Positions 39,601-54,600 of a stretch of 64,000 bases of DNA are shown here, piece by piece. A program made the translations under genes and the position numbers. Below the pieces are notes generated by a model, which saw nothing but the letters and a program-made list of their open reading frames with translations, had not been told where the DNA came from and did no database searches. This DNA comes from Neorhodopirellula pilleata. GTDB taxonomy: Bacteria > Planctomycetota > Planctomycetia > Pirellulales > Pirellulaceae. The stretch covers positions 319,377 through 383,376 of the forward strand of contig NZ_SJPM01000003.1 in the NCBI RefSeq assembly GCF_007859915.1. Reading direction: 5' to 3'. Numbering within the stretch: the first letter of the stretch is position 1; every line of letters begins with the position of its first letter.

Positions 39601-42600
39601 GTTCAGTTTGACTGACAACGCAGGCGGTCGATTCGCGATCAATCCAAACACCGGCGAAATCACCTACACCGGCACCGGTTCGCTCGACCACGAATCTGCC
39701 GCTTCGCATAACGTCACGGTACAAGTTACCGATGCGGCGGGGAATTCGTACAGCGAAGTGATGACGATCGCGGTTGATAACTTGGTTGGTGAGGTGCTGA
39801 CGGGGACACCAGGCAATGATAACATTGCCGCGACTGCGACCGAGGAAAACACCATTCACGGGCTCGCGGGCAATGATACGCTGACCGGAAATGATGGGAA
39901 TGATATCATTTTTGGTGATGACACCACCGTGGCCGACGTATTGCTGGCCGATCCGACGCTGTCTTACAACGCGGTGACCGGCAAGTTTTATAAAGTGATT
40001 GACACCGCCGCGACTTGGTGGGATGCAAGAGATGCTGCGGCGGCAATGAGCGTCGAAGGGATCAGCGGTCGCCTGGTGCAGATTACCAACGCCGATGAAA
40101 ACGCGTTTGTGCAGAGTTTGGTCGGCAGTGATTCGGTATGGATCGGGGCCAATGATACCGGCCACCAGGACGCATTCACCTGGACCGATGGTTCGCCGGT
40201 GACGTATCAGAATTTCGCGGCGGGCGAGCCCAACGGAACTCAATGGGAAGACGGTGTCTTGTTGTCGGGTTCGACCGGCACTTGGGCTGACGCGAATGAT
40301 TACGCGACCCAGAAATATGTCGTCGAGTTCGTTCCATTGGGCATGAATGACACCATCACCGGCGGCCAGGGTGATGATACGATCGAAGGGGGTGTCGGCA
40401 AAGACGTCGCGATCTACACCGGACCGTCTAGCGACTATACGATTACCGACAACCTGGATGGTACGTGGACCGTTACCGACAACGTCAGCGGTCGCGACGG
40501 TGTGGATACGCTGAGCGGCGTGGAGCAGTTACGATTTAGCGACCAAACGTTCAATACCACGACCGGTGAATTCAACGCAGCCCCCACCGATATCGAACTG
40601 ATTGCACCGGGCGATGACTTGGTGGCTCAACCACCGTCGGTGCTGCAGTCGTATACCGGGCAAGCGGGATGGTCCACGGCAACTGTTGCGTTGGCCGATG
40701 GCGGCTATGTCCAGCTATACAATGATTACGACTTGAACAGCGGTTGGGATACTAAGTTCCAGCGTTATGACGCCAATGGTGATGCGGTCGGCGAACCGCA
40801 ACTGTTGGATCGGGGCGTTTTAAGCGGACAGCAATACGATTTCGATGTCGCAACACTGGCCAATGGCTCTCACGTGGTGGCTTGGCGTCATGACAATGAA
40901 GTCTACGCCAAAACGTTTGATAGTAATTTCGAGACCAGCGTCGCACAGTTCCGTGTGAACACGACGACGGCGTTCGTGCAATACGAACCGGACGTTGCAG
41001 CGACGGGCGATGGTGGGTTTGTCGTGGTGTGGCGGACCCAGGTTGACGAAGACTCTGACACTAACGCAGATTTCAATGATGTTCGAGCGCAGAAATACAA
41101 CAGTGCGGGCGTGAAAATCGGTGGAGAGATCGCGGTCGAAAGTCGTGCCGGCAATCAATACCAGCCGGCCGTGGTTGGATTCAGCGATGGTAGTTTCCTG
41201 GTTACCTATCGCCAGGATGTGGCTGCCAATGGTGATGGTTCGGGAACATCGGTACTTGGGCAATTTTACAATGCGTCCGGTACTGCCGTGGGTGGCAAAT
41301 TCGTTGTCAACACAACCACGTCTGGATCTCAATTCGAACCCGAAGCGATTGCTTTGGGCAATGACCATGTGTTGATCACCTATCGCATGGTCGACGGATC
41401 GAGCAACGGCATTTACGGCAAGATCCTGGATGAAACCGGCGCGGTGATCAAGAACGAATTCCTGATCAACGACACGACGGCAAGCGACCAGGCGCAGACC
41501 TACAACTATGCGTTGGCCGACGGTGGTTGGGTGACAACCTATATCTCCAGCGACCAAGGGAGTAACTGGAGAGTATTGGCAACTCGCTTTGACAGTGCGG
41601 GCGATCAAGTGGGCAGCGAGTGGGAAATTGGTGCCTACAGCGCCAACTACAGGCAAACGTTGCCATCGGTTTCGCAACTGGCCAGCGGCGACTTGGTGTT
41701 CTCCTGGTTGAAAGGGGCAAACAATAGCGAAGCGACCGCGACCAACGATGTAGTCTACCGACAACACCTCGATTTGAACGGAATTGCGACCACATCGCTT
41801 TTGGAAACCGAAGTCTATTTGCAGGTTAGCCAGATGAATGCCAAATCCACCAGTTTGGCTTCAGGTGGCCACGTGGTGGTTTGGAACAATATCGGTGTTG
41901 AGACGGGCGTGAACGGCAGCTGGGGCATTCAGGCCCAGATCTTTGATGCCGCAGGAAATGCAGTTGCCGCCCCCTTCTCACCAAACCCGGTCGAGGCTGG
42001 GAACCAGCAATGGCCTGAAATTGCGGCGCGCCCAGGAGGCGGGTTTATCGCCGTGTGGAATAGTTCCGCTGGCGAAAATAGTGACGGCGTTCGAGCGGCG
42101 ATCTACGATGCAGATGGGATCCTGGTGGGATCGGAGATCAACGTCAATACTTACACTATTGGGTCTCAAGCCGTACCTTCGGTAAGTGTTGCCGCAGACG
42201 GCAGTTTCACGGTCGCCTGGCGATCAGCAAATCAGATCAGTGAAACATCCAGTTGGGACAGCTACCTCCAACGGTTCGACGCCAGCGGCAATAAAGTCGG
42301 CGGCGAGATCCAAATCAATAGCAATGTCAATAGTGAGCAGCGCGAACCCAAGCTGGCGACCAATGGCGACGGCGTAACGATGGTTGCGTTCATGGATAGG
42401 ATCGGTGATGCCAACGGCTGGGGTGTGAGAGCAAAACTGTACGACGCCAGCGGCAATGCGATCGGCAGCGAATTTTTGATCAATTCGGAATTTCAAACCA
42501 GCGACCAAAATGAACCACAAATTTCGGCATTACAAGACGGTCGGTTTGTTGTGGTGTGGCACAGCTATACCGCCGATGGCAGTCGGTGGGCCAGCATGGG

Positions 42601-45600
42601 GCGGATTATCAACGCCGACGGGACGTTTGCTAGCGGCGAGATCCTGTTAAATCAGTCAACGCCCGGTGATCAGTATTATCCCAGCGTCACAGCCACTAAC
42701 AACGGTGGGTTTGCTGCCACTTGGGTTTCCAGCGGCGATGGCCAGAGCTATGCCGTTTGGGGACGTACGTTTGATGCCAGCGGTGTCGCGACCAGCGACG
42801 AATTCCGAGTCAGTGATATTCCCAACGGTTGGACGAACAGGCCGGATGTGACGCAGCGGACCGACGGATCATTGGTCTTTACTTGGACCGCTTATAATCC
42901 AAGCTCCGGCTCGGATGTGATGCAACGGATTTACACGCCGGGCTTGATCGAATCGACTCAGGCGGGTGCAATCCTGGGCGAGCTGGTGGCGACCGATGCT
43001 ACCGTGGGCGATTCTCATACCTTCGAAATCATTGCCTCGGACACGAACGACTTTGAAATCGTCGATGGCCGCTTGCAGGTCAAAGCAGGATCAACGTTTG
43101 ACGCGGAAAATGACCCACCAAGAAGCATCACCATTCGAACGACCGACTCGGTCGGCAACACCTTCGACAAAGTGTTTGTGATCAATCCTTTGCCGGTCAA
43201 TGACGCGCCATCGAGTTTGACTTTCACCGCAGCAACGGTGGCTGAAAATGCGGCGAACGGTTTTGTGGTTGGCACAGCCATCGCCGCTGACCCCGACTCG
43301 GGCGATACGATCACGTATTCGTTAACGAACAATTATAACGGCGCATTTACCGTTGATGCCAATACAGGCGTCGTTACTGTCGCGGATTCATCGGCCTTGG
43401 ACTACGAGGCCTTCCGAACCGTAGACATCGTCATCCGTGCCACCGACGCCGGAGGTCTCTATCGACAGTCGACGTATACCGTTGCTTTGTCGGACTTGGA
43501 CGAAGCGCCAACGTCACTGGGTACATACACGATCGTGGCCGATTACCGCGATGACTTTGTCGACGAAGGAGCCTTAACCAGCGGCTGGCAATACTTATGG
43601 AACGCCCCCGATAACTGGGCAGCCGGTGTTTCTCTTGGCGATCTCAACACGGGTGAGATCGGTAATCCCAACAACTATCTGGCATTGGTCGACGCAGGAA
43701 CCGATTGGACTCCCGATGGGGACATAACTTATTCAAACAACGGTTCGGCTGCGTTCACGCGATTGACATCAACGGGCGGGCATACTGGCCAGGGCAGTAC
43801 CGAATATAGCGGAATCGATCGCTACGCAATCGCGGCTTATACGGTCGCCGAGTCTGGCAGCTATGTGATTACCAACAGCTTCCTTGAGGATGTGCACGCT
43901 GGAGGTGACGGTCTGGAGTTATTCATTCACGTCAACGACAATGCGCCGATCCTGGTGCAATCGAACTACATCACTTCCGCCGGATTCGACATCGATTTGG
44001 GGGCCTTAACTGCCGGCGATACGATCTACATCGCCATCGGTCCAAACAGTAACGCCACCAACGATACCTTTGCCATAGATTTTTCCATTGCCAAGTTGCA
44101 GACCGCCTCGGTCGCTGAGAACGCGGCCAATGGAACCGTGGTTACTACCATAGCGACGACGGATGATCCTGACGACACGCACACGTACTCATTAATCAAC
44201 AACGCCGGCGGACGTTTCGCGATCGATGCCACCACGGGCGAAATCACCGTCGCCAATGGATCACTGTTGAACTACGAAGTGACAACCAGCCACGCTATTA
44301 CGGTCCGAGTGACTGATGCGGCGAATCAGACTTATGATGAAGTTCTTTCGATCGCGGTGGCTGACGTCAACGAAGCACCGTCGTCGATGGTTTCGGGTAT
44401 CGGTCCTAACTTGATCACCAACGGAAGCTTCGAAAGCGGTAGCGCCGGATGGAGCAACGCGAACGGCATGGAAGTCCAGGTCGCGGGAACCGCCACCCAC
44501 ACGCCTGGAAATGCGGCCGACGGAAACATTTATCTAGAACTTGACGCCGGAGTCGCCCAGATCGACTCCATCTGGCAAGACGTCACGACGGTTGTGGGGC
44601 AACGATATGTCATCGAATTCGATCACATGGCGCGACCGGACTCCCCTTCCGGCACGACGAATCAGATCGAAATCTACTGGGACGGATTTCTGATTGACAC
44701 CGTCGAATCCACCGATACCACGACTTGGACCAGCCGCTCGTACACCGTCGTGGCGACGTCCTCAACCAGCAGACTCACCTTTGCCGAACCGAGCTCCGAT
44801 GGCGTTGGGTCGTACCTTGATAACGTGTCGTTGCGTCAGGCGTTGTCGGTCACCGAAAATGCCTTCCTCGGAACTAGCGTCGGCTTCGCCTACGGTAGCG
44901 ACGTCGATGCGGGCGACACGCTGACGTATTCTCTAACCAACAATGCGGGCGGACGCTTTGCGATCAACAGCGCCACGGGTGAAATCACGGTGGCGAATGG
45001 CAGCTTGTTGGATTACGAAGCATCGACATCGCATGACGTTGTCGTTCAGGCCAGCGATGGCAGTTTGACCTACAGCGAAACGTTGACGATTGAACTGACC
45101 AACGTCAATGAAGCTCCGGCGATCGCGCAACTGAGCGACGATACGGTCGCGGCGTATGACTTTGAAAATGGGACAAATTCGATCGCGTCGGGTGGTCCTG
45201 CGTTGACCGTGAATTCACCGGTGACCATCTCGGGCAGCGATGGCTTTACCACCGGCAGCAACGGATTGCTATTCCCGACAGGCGATGTCGATAGCACGAC
45301 GCCACCGGTCAGCATCGGCACGATTCCTGGCGTCGCGACTAGCAACGAGTTTTCGTTCAGCGCGATGGTGCGATTTGATACCGGCATTGGAAGCCGCTCG
45401 TGGGAACGAATTTTTGATTTTGGCGCTGGGCCAGGCACGCACAACGTCTTGCTGGCACGTTACCAAACATCCGACGACTTACACCTTCAAATTCAAAGCG
45501 GCAGTACGGTCGTCGGTTCGATTACGATCTCCGATGCCCTTGTCGGCATCGAGGGTCAATGGCATCAATACGGCGTCACGATTGACTCCACTGGTCTTGC

Positions 45601-48600
45601 CAGCCTGTTTATTGACGGCGTCGTCGTTGGCACCGTTCAGGCGACCGCTATCCCCGATTATTCAACTTGGACCGAAAACTACATCGGCAGCTCCAACTGG
45701 TCGAACGACAGGCAGTTCCAAGGTGCCATGGACGACATTGGCATCTTTGACCGAGCACTGACCGCGGCCGAGATGGCTTCGCTGGCGAACACAACGAGTC
45801 CGCAAGGTTTCACGATCGATGAAAACAGTGCCAACGGAACCGTCGTCGGCACGGTCCACGGCGGCGATCCCGATACCGGCGAAACACTTACCTACAGTTT
45901 GACCAACAACGCCGGTGGTCGGTTTGCGATCAACAGCACCACGGGCGAAATCACGGTGGCGAATTCGGGCAACCTCGACTTCGAAGATTTCGCATCACAC
46001 ACGATCACCGTTCAGGTTCAGGACAGCCAGGGGCTGACCTATTCGGAGTTGGTGACGATCAACTTGACCGATGTCGCCGAGGCTCCGATCGGAATCGTGG
46101 TGCAATCGCCGACGGTGCTCTTGGAAGACGACTTCAGCGATGGCAGCGCCGATGGTTGGAATCTGCCGGCCGGTTGGAATGTGGTCAACGAAGAAATCCA
46201 ATCGACCAATAACGACCCGCGACTTCACGCTCGCTGGACCGATCCGAGTGCGCTGGCCTGGACCGATTACAGTCTCTCCGTCGATCTGAATCTTAGAGAC
46301 GACGACGGCCAGGGAGTGAGCGTTCGCGTTCAGGACGACGGCAACTACTACCGCTTCTCTGTGGTCCCGTCCAATGGCAGCCTTCGCGTCGAACGGGTGG
46401 TCGGCGGAGATGTGGGAACGCTGATCGCGTCGGCTGCCGATGTGGTTCCGAACCTTGGGACTCAAAACGGCCACGGTACCGGACTGATCAACATGACGGT
46501 CCACGCGGTCGGCGACCAGTTCACGGTCGAAATCGACGGGCAGGCGGTGCTGACACTGACGGACAGTACCTTCGCGACCGGTTCGGTCGGGCTTTACGGA
46601 TTCGCCCAGGATTTCAATTCGAGCTGGGACAACGTCAAAGTAACGGCGGCACCAGTGCATATTTCTGAGAATGCGGCGAATGGAACCGTGGTGGCACAAG
46701 CCACCGGTATCGACCGCGATGCCGGCGACTCGCTGACCTACACGCTAACCAATGACGCGGGTGGACGTTTCGCCATCGACAGCAGCACTGGCCAGATCAC
46801 CGTGGCCGATCGCAGTTTGCTTGACTACGAAAGCACGACTAGCCACAGCGTCACGGTCCGCGTGACCGATGGCGGAGGGCTGACGTATGACGAAGTCGTA
46901 ACGATCGGCGTGGACGATGGCATTGAAGTGGTACAAACCGTCCCAGGTCCACAAACGGTTAACGAGGATTCGGTTCTGACCTTCAGCAGCGGCAATGGCA
47001 ACGCCGTGTCGGTAAGCGATACGTTCGCTGGCACGGAAGCTCCGCTGCAAGTTCGCTTGTCGGTCAACGATGGCGTGCTGAATCTTTCGGGACTGACGGG
47101 TATCACGATTGTCGAGGGCAGCGACGGTAGCGGCAACGTAGTGCTCAACGGCACCGAGTCCGATCTCAACGCGGCGCTGGAAGGGATGACGTTTACGCCC
47201 AACGCCAACTTCAATGGCAACGTCACGCTGGATATCACGACGATGCTCCTCGACGATGTCGTGGGGCACTACACGTTTGAATCGGGAACGGTCATTGGCT
47301 CTACCGTCGCTGATCAGTCGCTTGGCGCGATTCAACAAGGAACGCTTCTCGGCGATGCGACTGTCGTCAGCGATGGGACTCGCGGCGAAGTGCTGAGTCT
47401 GGATGGCAGCGGCGATGCGGTACTCATTCCGGGAAAGTTCGGCAATCCCACCGACATCACAACCGCCGCTTGGGTTAACTTGACGTCCGGTGGACCGGCT
47501 GGCGCTGAGCTGATCGCGCTCGGTGAGGACTTTGGTGTACGGCTTAATTCCGCGACCGGTCTGTACGTCTATTTCTGGAATGGCAGTGGCTGGGAAGGTA
47601 CCTCATTCGCTGTTGATTTGATGAACGACGGTTGGCACCATATTGCCGCTACTTTCGAGTCCGCAACCCAGTCGCTGTCACTTTACCTGGACGGCAACCT
47701 GGTTTCGGCATTGACGACGTCCGGCACACTGACCTTTCAAGGAAGCATTCCAGACACTTACATTGGCAGACACGGCGATCTATCGAATACGTCGATCGAC
47801 TTTGGAGGACAAATCGATGATGTGCGGGTCTACACCCGATCGCTGGCCGCGGACGAAATTGCGGTGTTGGCAAATGACGAAGTCCAAACCAGCAATACGG
47901 TCGCGATCACGGTCACCGGGCTTAACGACGCACCAACGTTCAATGCACACTCAGGTGTCACGTCGTTTGACCCGGCGTTTGACTTTGTTAGCGGCACGTC
48001 GACTTATCAGCTCGATAGTGGCAAGTTCATCGTCGCCGGAAGTGTCGACGGGGGCGCGGCCGGGCACCTGTTCGCACTGACTCGCTATAACGCCGACGGG
48101 TCGGTGGACACTTCGTTCGGTACCAACGGGTTGGTCACAACGGACTTCTCCGGGACCGATGACGTCGCGAATGCGGTGACCGTTGATCCGTTGGGGCGAA
48201 TCGTTGTCGTCGGCAGCACGATAGTCGGTGGCTATCACGATATCGCAGTCGCCCGCTACGATGCCGATGGATCGCTCGATATGACTTTCGATGGCGATGG
48301 AATGGCGATCCACAACATCGGCTTTAACGATATCGCCCGTGCGGTTGAAATGGACGACGACGGAAAGATTGTCATCGTCGCCCAGCGAGGTAACGGCGGC
48401 AATCCAGACCCGGTCGTTATGCGTTTGAATACCGATGGCTCGCTGGATACAAGCTTCAATGGGCAGGGCTGGGTAACCGATACCTTCGGGATGAGCGCGG
48501 GGACGTCCGGTAATCAGTATGGATGGGGATTGGCCATTGACTCCAGTGGAAAGATCCTGGTCAGTGGCTATGGCAACAGTGGCACAGGCGACGATCTGCT

Positions 48601-51600
48601 GTTGCTACGCTACAACACCAACGGAACACTCGACACATCGTTTGGAACCAGCGGACGGACGGCGGTCGATCTCGGTACGGCTTCGGTCGACATCGGCGGC
48701 AAGCTTGTGTTGGACGCCCAAGGTCGAATCCTGGTCGTGGGTACCGACACAACCAACAATGAAATCGCCGTAGCAAGGCTGACCACTGCGGGTGCTCTGG
48801 ATGCAACCTTCGGCTCAGGCGGAATCGCCACCACCAGCAGCCTTTCCGGCAGTTTCGCGGGGGCCAATCTGACGCTGCAGAACGACGGCAAGATCGTCGT
48901 GGTTGGGACCAGCAACAATGGCTCCGACCAAGACTTTGCCGTGCTACGTTTTAACACCGACGGGACGCTCGACACGTCATTCAGCGGCGACGGACTGGCG
49001 ACTTATGACGGTGGTTCCAATGATGCGCTCGCGGGTGTATTCATCAACAGCTCCGGCCAGATTACGGCCGTCGGCACGTCCAATGACGGCAGCGAAGATC
49101 GAGCGACGGTTATTCGATTCCATAGCGACGGCACGCTGGACACCGATTTCTTCGCACCACAAAACTCGCTCGACGGAAATCCAACTTATGTTGAGGGCGG
49201 CGCGGCGGTGGTGCTCGACGCGGATGTCGAAATCTTTGATCAAGAACTTTCATCGATCGATGACTTCAATGGTGCCAGCATCCTGCTAGTCAGAAACGGC
49301 GGAGCCAATAGCGAAGACGTGTTCTCTGCAACTGGGTTGCTTGGTGCGCTCGGTCAGGCTGGAAGCCTAACTTATAGCGGCACCACGATCGGCTCCGTGA
49401 CGACCAACAGCAGCGGTACGTTGGTGTTAACGTTCAATGCCAGCGCCACGCAATCGCTCGTCAACAGCACGCTGCAATCAATCGCCTACAGCAACTCCAG
49501 CGACGACCCGCCAGCCAGCGTTCAAATCGACTGGACGTTCGACGATGGCAATACCGGTGGTCAAGGAAGCGGCGGAGCGTTGACGGCCAACGGCAGCACG
49601 ACGGTCAACATTACGGCGACTAACGATGCGCCGGTAGCGATCGCGGATGATTCGATCACGGCAGTGCCGTTGCAAGTGGTCAATATCGATGTACTGGCCA
49701 ACGACAGTGATGTCGAGATGGATACGATGTCGGTGACGCATATCATTGATCCGGCAGACGTCGGAAATCCGATTGCGGCGGTCGTTGATACGCCGATCAC
49801 GTTGGCCAGCGGCACCACGGTGACGCTCAAGAGTGACGGGACGTTGGATGTGGTTGTGGCGGCAGGAATTTCGCCTACCGAGGCGTTTATCTACGAAATC
49901 AGCGATGGCAATGGTGGAACCGATCGCGCTACCGTGACTTTGAATGTCGATACCGATGGCGACGGTGTGGTCAATGCCGACGATATCGACGACGACAATG
50001 ATGGGATTCTGGATTCGGATGAAGCGAATTCCAGTCATGGAGCAGTCGCTTCAGTCGTGTTTGCCGGAAACGTCACCAATCCAGAAAAGGCGATCGATGG
50101 ACTGAACGGTTTCAGCGGCGGTGATGGTGGCGCTGCCCAGATCCGTGACGGTGGCGAATTGCTGGTGACGTTGACCAACGGTTCGTCGATCCCTGCAGGA
50201 ACGGTGCTCGAGATCACCGGCAACAAACGCGGCTTTGGCACGTTGACCTTCACCGTGCTTGAATCCCTGGATGGCGTCAATTTTACGAATAGCCAAACGA
50301 TTACTGGATTTACTTCCAGCCTATCAACCAAGACGGTGACTCTGCTGGGTGACGCCAAGTTCGTTAAGTTCCAAACTTCCGTTGTCGGGGGTGGCACGAC
50401 GACGTACATCAATTTGGACTACGTTGAGGTTCTGCATCCGGATCACGATGCTGATGGGATCATCGACAGCCTGGATCTGGACAGCGACAACGACGGCATC
50501 ACGGATAACGTGGAAGCCCAAACCACGGCGGGTTACATCGCACCGACGGGAATCGATAGCGATGGCGATGGACTGGACGATGCGTACGAAGGTACGGGCA
50601 ACGAGGGGCTGACACCCGTTGATACGGACAGCGATGGAATCGCCGACTACTTGGATGCCGACAGCGACAATGACGGCATCGACGACATTGTCGAACGCGG
50701 TGATGGTGCGGCGACTTCGATCACTTCGACCACCGACACCGACGGCGATGGTTTGCTAGATATTTTCGAAGGCAGCAATGTCAGTGACGGCTTTGATGTC
50801 AACGATGAAAACCTGGACGGCACCGACACGAATTTCAATATCGCTGGAGTTCCGACTCTGAACGCCGATGGTTCCAATGCAACGCCACTGACAACGGATC
50901 TGTACTTCCGCGATGTCAACGATGCATCGGTGGTCTCTTCACTGGAAGGCCCAGCGCTGAATTACACTGAAAATGACGGAGCAGTGGCGATCACGTCGGC
51001 GATTACGATCTCGGACGTCGACGATACGAATATCGAATCGGCGGTCATCGCAATTACCAGCAACTACGCCGACGGGCAAGATGTGTTGGCGTTCACGGAC
51101 CAGAACGGTATCGCTGGTTCGTGGAATTCAGCGACAGGCGAATTGACTTTGACGGGCTCGGCGACTCTGGCAAATTATCAGACGGCGTTGCGATCGATCA
51201 CCTTTGCGAACACCAGCGACAATCCATCAACCGCGACTCGGACGGTTTCTTTTACTGTCAGCGATGGCGAAGCAAATTCAATTACCCAGACTCGTGATAT
51301 TACGATCACGGCAACCAATGATGCGCCGGTGATCTCGGGCGGGCCTGATGCGGCTTCGTTGACCGAAACCGATGCGGGCTTGAGCACCAGCGGAGATTTC
51401 ACGGTTACCGATGTGGACCAGGCTGATAGCGTGACTGCCACCGTGGATTCGGTCGTGGTCACTGGTACTGGATCAAGCAGTGTTCCAGCGACGCTGAACA
51501 ATACGACGCTGCAAAGTTTCTTGACAGTTTCACCGACGGCGATTCTGGATAGCACCGAGATATCGGCCACGTTGACTTGGAATTTCAACTCGGGCAGCGA

Positions 51601-54600
51601 AGCGTTTGACTTCCTGGCCGATGGCGAAACGCTGGTTCTGACTTATGAAGTTGGTGTAACCGACAACGCGGGGTCACCACTGAATGATACTGAAACCGTT
51701 GTCATCACCATTACAGGTACAAACGACGCTCCGGTGGTTACGATTGAAGCAGGCGATTCGGCGGCGGAAACGTTGGCTGAAACAGATACAACGTTAACCA
51801 GCAGCGGTACGTTGTCGGTTGGTGATTTGGACCTGAGTGACTCGGTGGTTTCGACGGTTTCTGGTGTGGTTGCTTCTGGCGATACAACGGGGCTTGGTTC
51901 GGACAACGCGGCACTGCTTGCGATGTTGACTTCGACTGCTAATGTGATCGATGGAAGTGAATTGACGGACCAATTGACTTGGAATTTCAATTCGGGCAGC
52001 GAAGCGTTTGACTACTTGGCTGTGGGTGAGTCGTTAACGTTGACTTACACGATCACCGTGACCGATAGCCAAGGGGCGACGGACACGCAAGACGTTGTGA
52101 TTACGATCAACGGCACCAATGACGCACCGGTGGTTACGGTTGAAGCTGGAGACAGTGTGGCATCGACGCTAACCGAAACCGACGCAACATTGACCAGCAG
52201 CGGGACGTTGACGGTTGAGGATTTGGATTTAAGTGACGCGGTAGGTTCGACGGTATCTGGTGTGGTTGCCTCGGGCGATACGACGGGACTGGGATCGGAC
52301 AACGCGGCATTGTTATCGATGTTGACATCGACAGCGAATGTGATTGATGGAACCCAGCTGACGAACACGTTGACATGGAATTTCAATTCGGCCAGCGAGG
52401 CGTTTGACTATCTGGCTGTGGGTGAAACACTGACGTTGACTTACACGATCACCGTGACTGATAGCCAGGGTGCGACGGACACTCAGGATGTTGTGATTAC
52501 GATCAACGGTACGAACGATGACCCAGTGATCACGATTGAGGCGGGTGATAGTGCGGCCGAATCGCTGAGCGAGACCAACACGACACTGACCAGTAGCGGT
52601 ACGTTGTCGGTTGGCGATTGGGACCTGAGTGACGCGGTTACCTCGACGGTATCGACGGTCGTCGCCTCGGGCGACACGACGGGACTGAGTTCAGACAACG
52701 CGGCATTGCTGTCGATGCTGACTTCGACCGCGAATGTGATCGACGGCACCGAATTGTCCAACACGCTGACATGGAACTTCAATTCGGCTGGTGAAACGTT
52801 CGATTACTTGGCCGTTGGTGAAACACTCACGCTGGCTTACGCGATCACCGTCACCGACAGCCAAGGAGCGACGGATACTCAAGATGTAACGATCACGATC
52901 ATCGGTACGAATGATGATCCGGTGATCACAGTGGATGCGGGAGACAGCTCCGCTGGAACACTCATCGAAACAAATTCAACACTCATCAGTTCAGGCACGT
53001 TGTCGGTCGGCGACTTGGACTTGAGTGATTCGGTCGCATCGACGGTGTCGGCAGTTGTGTCCTCGGGCGACACGACTGGATTGCTTTCCAACAACGCCGC
53101 ACTGCTCTCGATGTTGACGTCGACCGCCAACGTGATTGACGGAACCGAACTAACAGACACGCTGACGTGGAGTTTTAATTCCGCCGGTGAAGCGTTCGAT
53201 TACCTCGCCACCGGCGAGACCTTGACGCTAACCTACACGATCCAAATAACAGATAGTCAGGGAACCACCGACACGCAAGACGTCGTCGTCACCGTCACCG
53301 GGACCGCCGACGCGCCCGTCATCACCGGGGGACCCGCGACGTCGGCGTTGACCGAAACCGACTCTGGTTTGACCGATAGCGGCTCGTTCAACGTCACCGA
53401 TCTCGATCGAAGCGATAACGTCTTGGCGGTGGTCGATTCCGTGGCTGTTTCGGGAACCGGATCAACTAGCGTTCCTGTCACGCTCGACAACGCCACGTTG
53501 CAATCGTTCTTGAGTGTCACGCCCACCGCGATCTTAGACAACACCCAAACAACCAACACCCTGACTTGGAACTTCAACTCCGGCACCGAAGCGTTCGACT
53601 TCCTCGCCGAGGGCGAGACACTAGTGTTGACCTACACCGTCAGTGTCACCGATGACGACGCCACGCCACTGAGTGATACGGAAACCGTCACCGTGACGAT
53701 CACCGGAACGAATGACCTACCCAACGTGTTCGTTGATGCCGGTGACAGCGCCGCTGAAACCCTGACCGAAACCGATTCGACGCTGACCAGCAGCGGTACG
53801 CTGTCGGTTGGCGATTTGGACCTGAGTGACGCGGTTGCTTCGACGGTGTCAGCGGTCGTGGCTTCGGGCGACACGACTGGATTGGGCTCGAGCAATGCGA
53901 CGTTGTTGTCGATGCTGACTTCGACAGCGAACGTGATCGACGGTACCCAGTTAGCCAACACGCTAAATTGGAACTTCAACTCCGCCGGCGAAACGTTCGA
54001 CTATCTCGCTACAGGCGAGACACTCACGCTGACCTATACGATTCAAGTCACCGATAGTCAGGGAACCACCGACACGGAAGACGTTGTTGTCACCGTGACT
54101 GGAACCGCCGACGCCCCCGTCATCACCGGAGGACCGGCGACTTCGGCGTTGACCGAAGCCGAGGCCGGTTTGATCGATAGTGGCACGTTCAACGTCACCG
54201 ATCTCGACCAAAGCGACAACGTTCTGGCGGCGGTCGATTCCGTGGCTGTTTCGGGAACCGGATCAGCTAGCGTTCCGGTCACACTCGATAACGCCATGTT
54301 GCAATCGTTCTTGAGCGTCACGCCAACGGCGATCTTAGACAACACCCAAACGAACAATACCCTGACGTGGAATTTCAACTCCGGCACCGAAACGTTCGAA
54401 TTCCTCGCTGAGGGCGAGACACTCGTCTTGACCTACACCGTCAGCGTTACCGATGACGACGGGACGCCGTTGAGCGATACCGAGACGGTGACGGTGACGA
54501 TCACCGGTACCAACGATTCGCCAAGCGTGTTCATCGATGCTGGCGATAGCGCCGCCGAAACTCTCGGCGAGAACGGATCGACGCTCAGCACCACCGGCAC

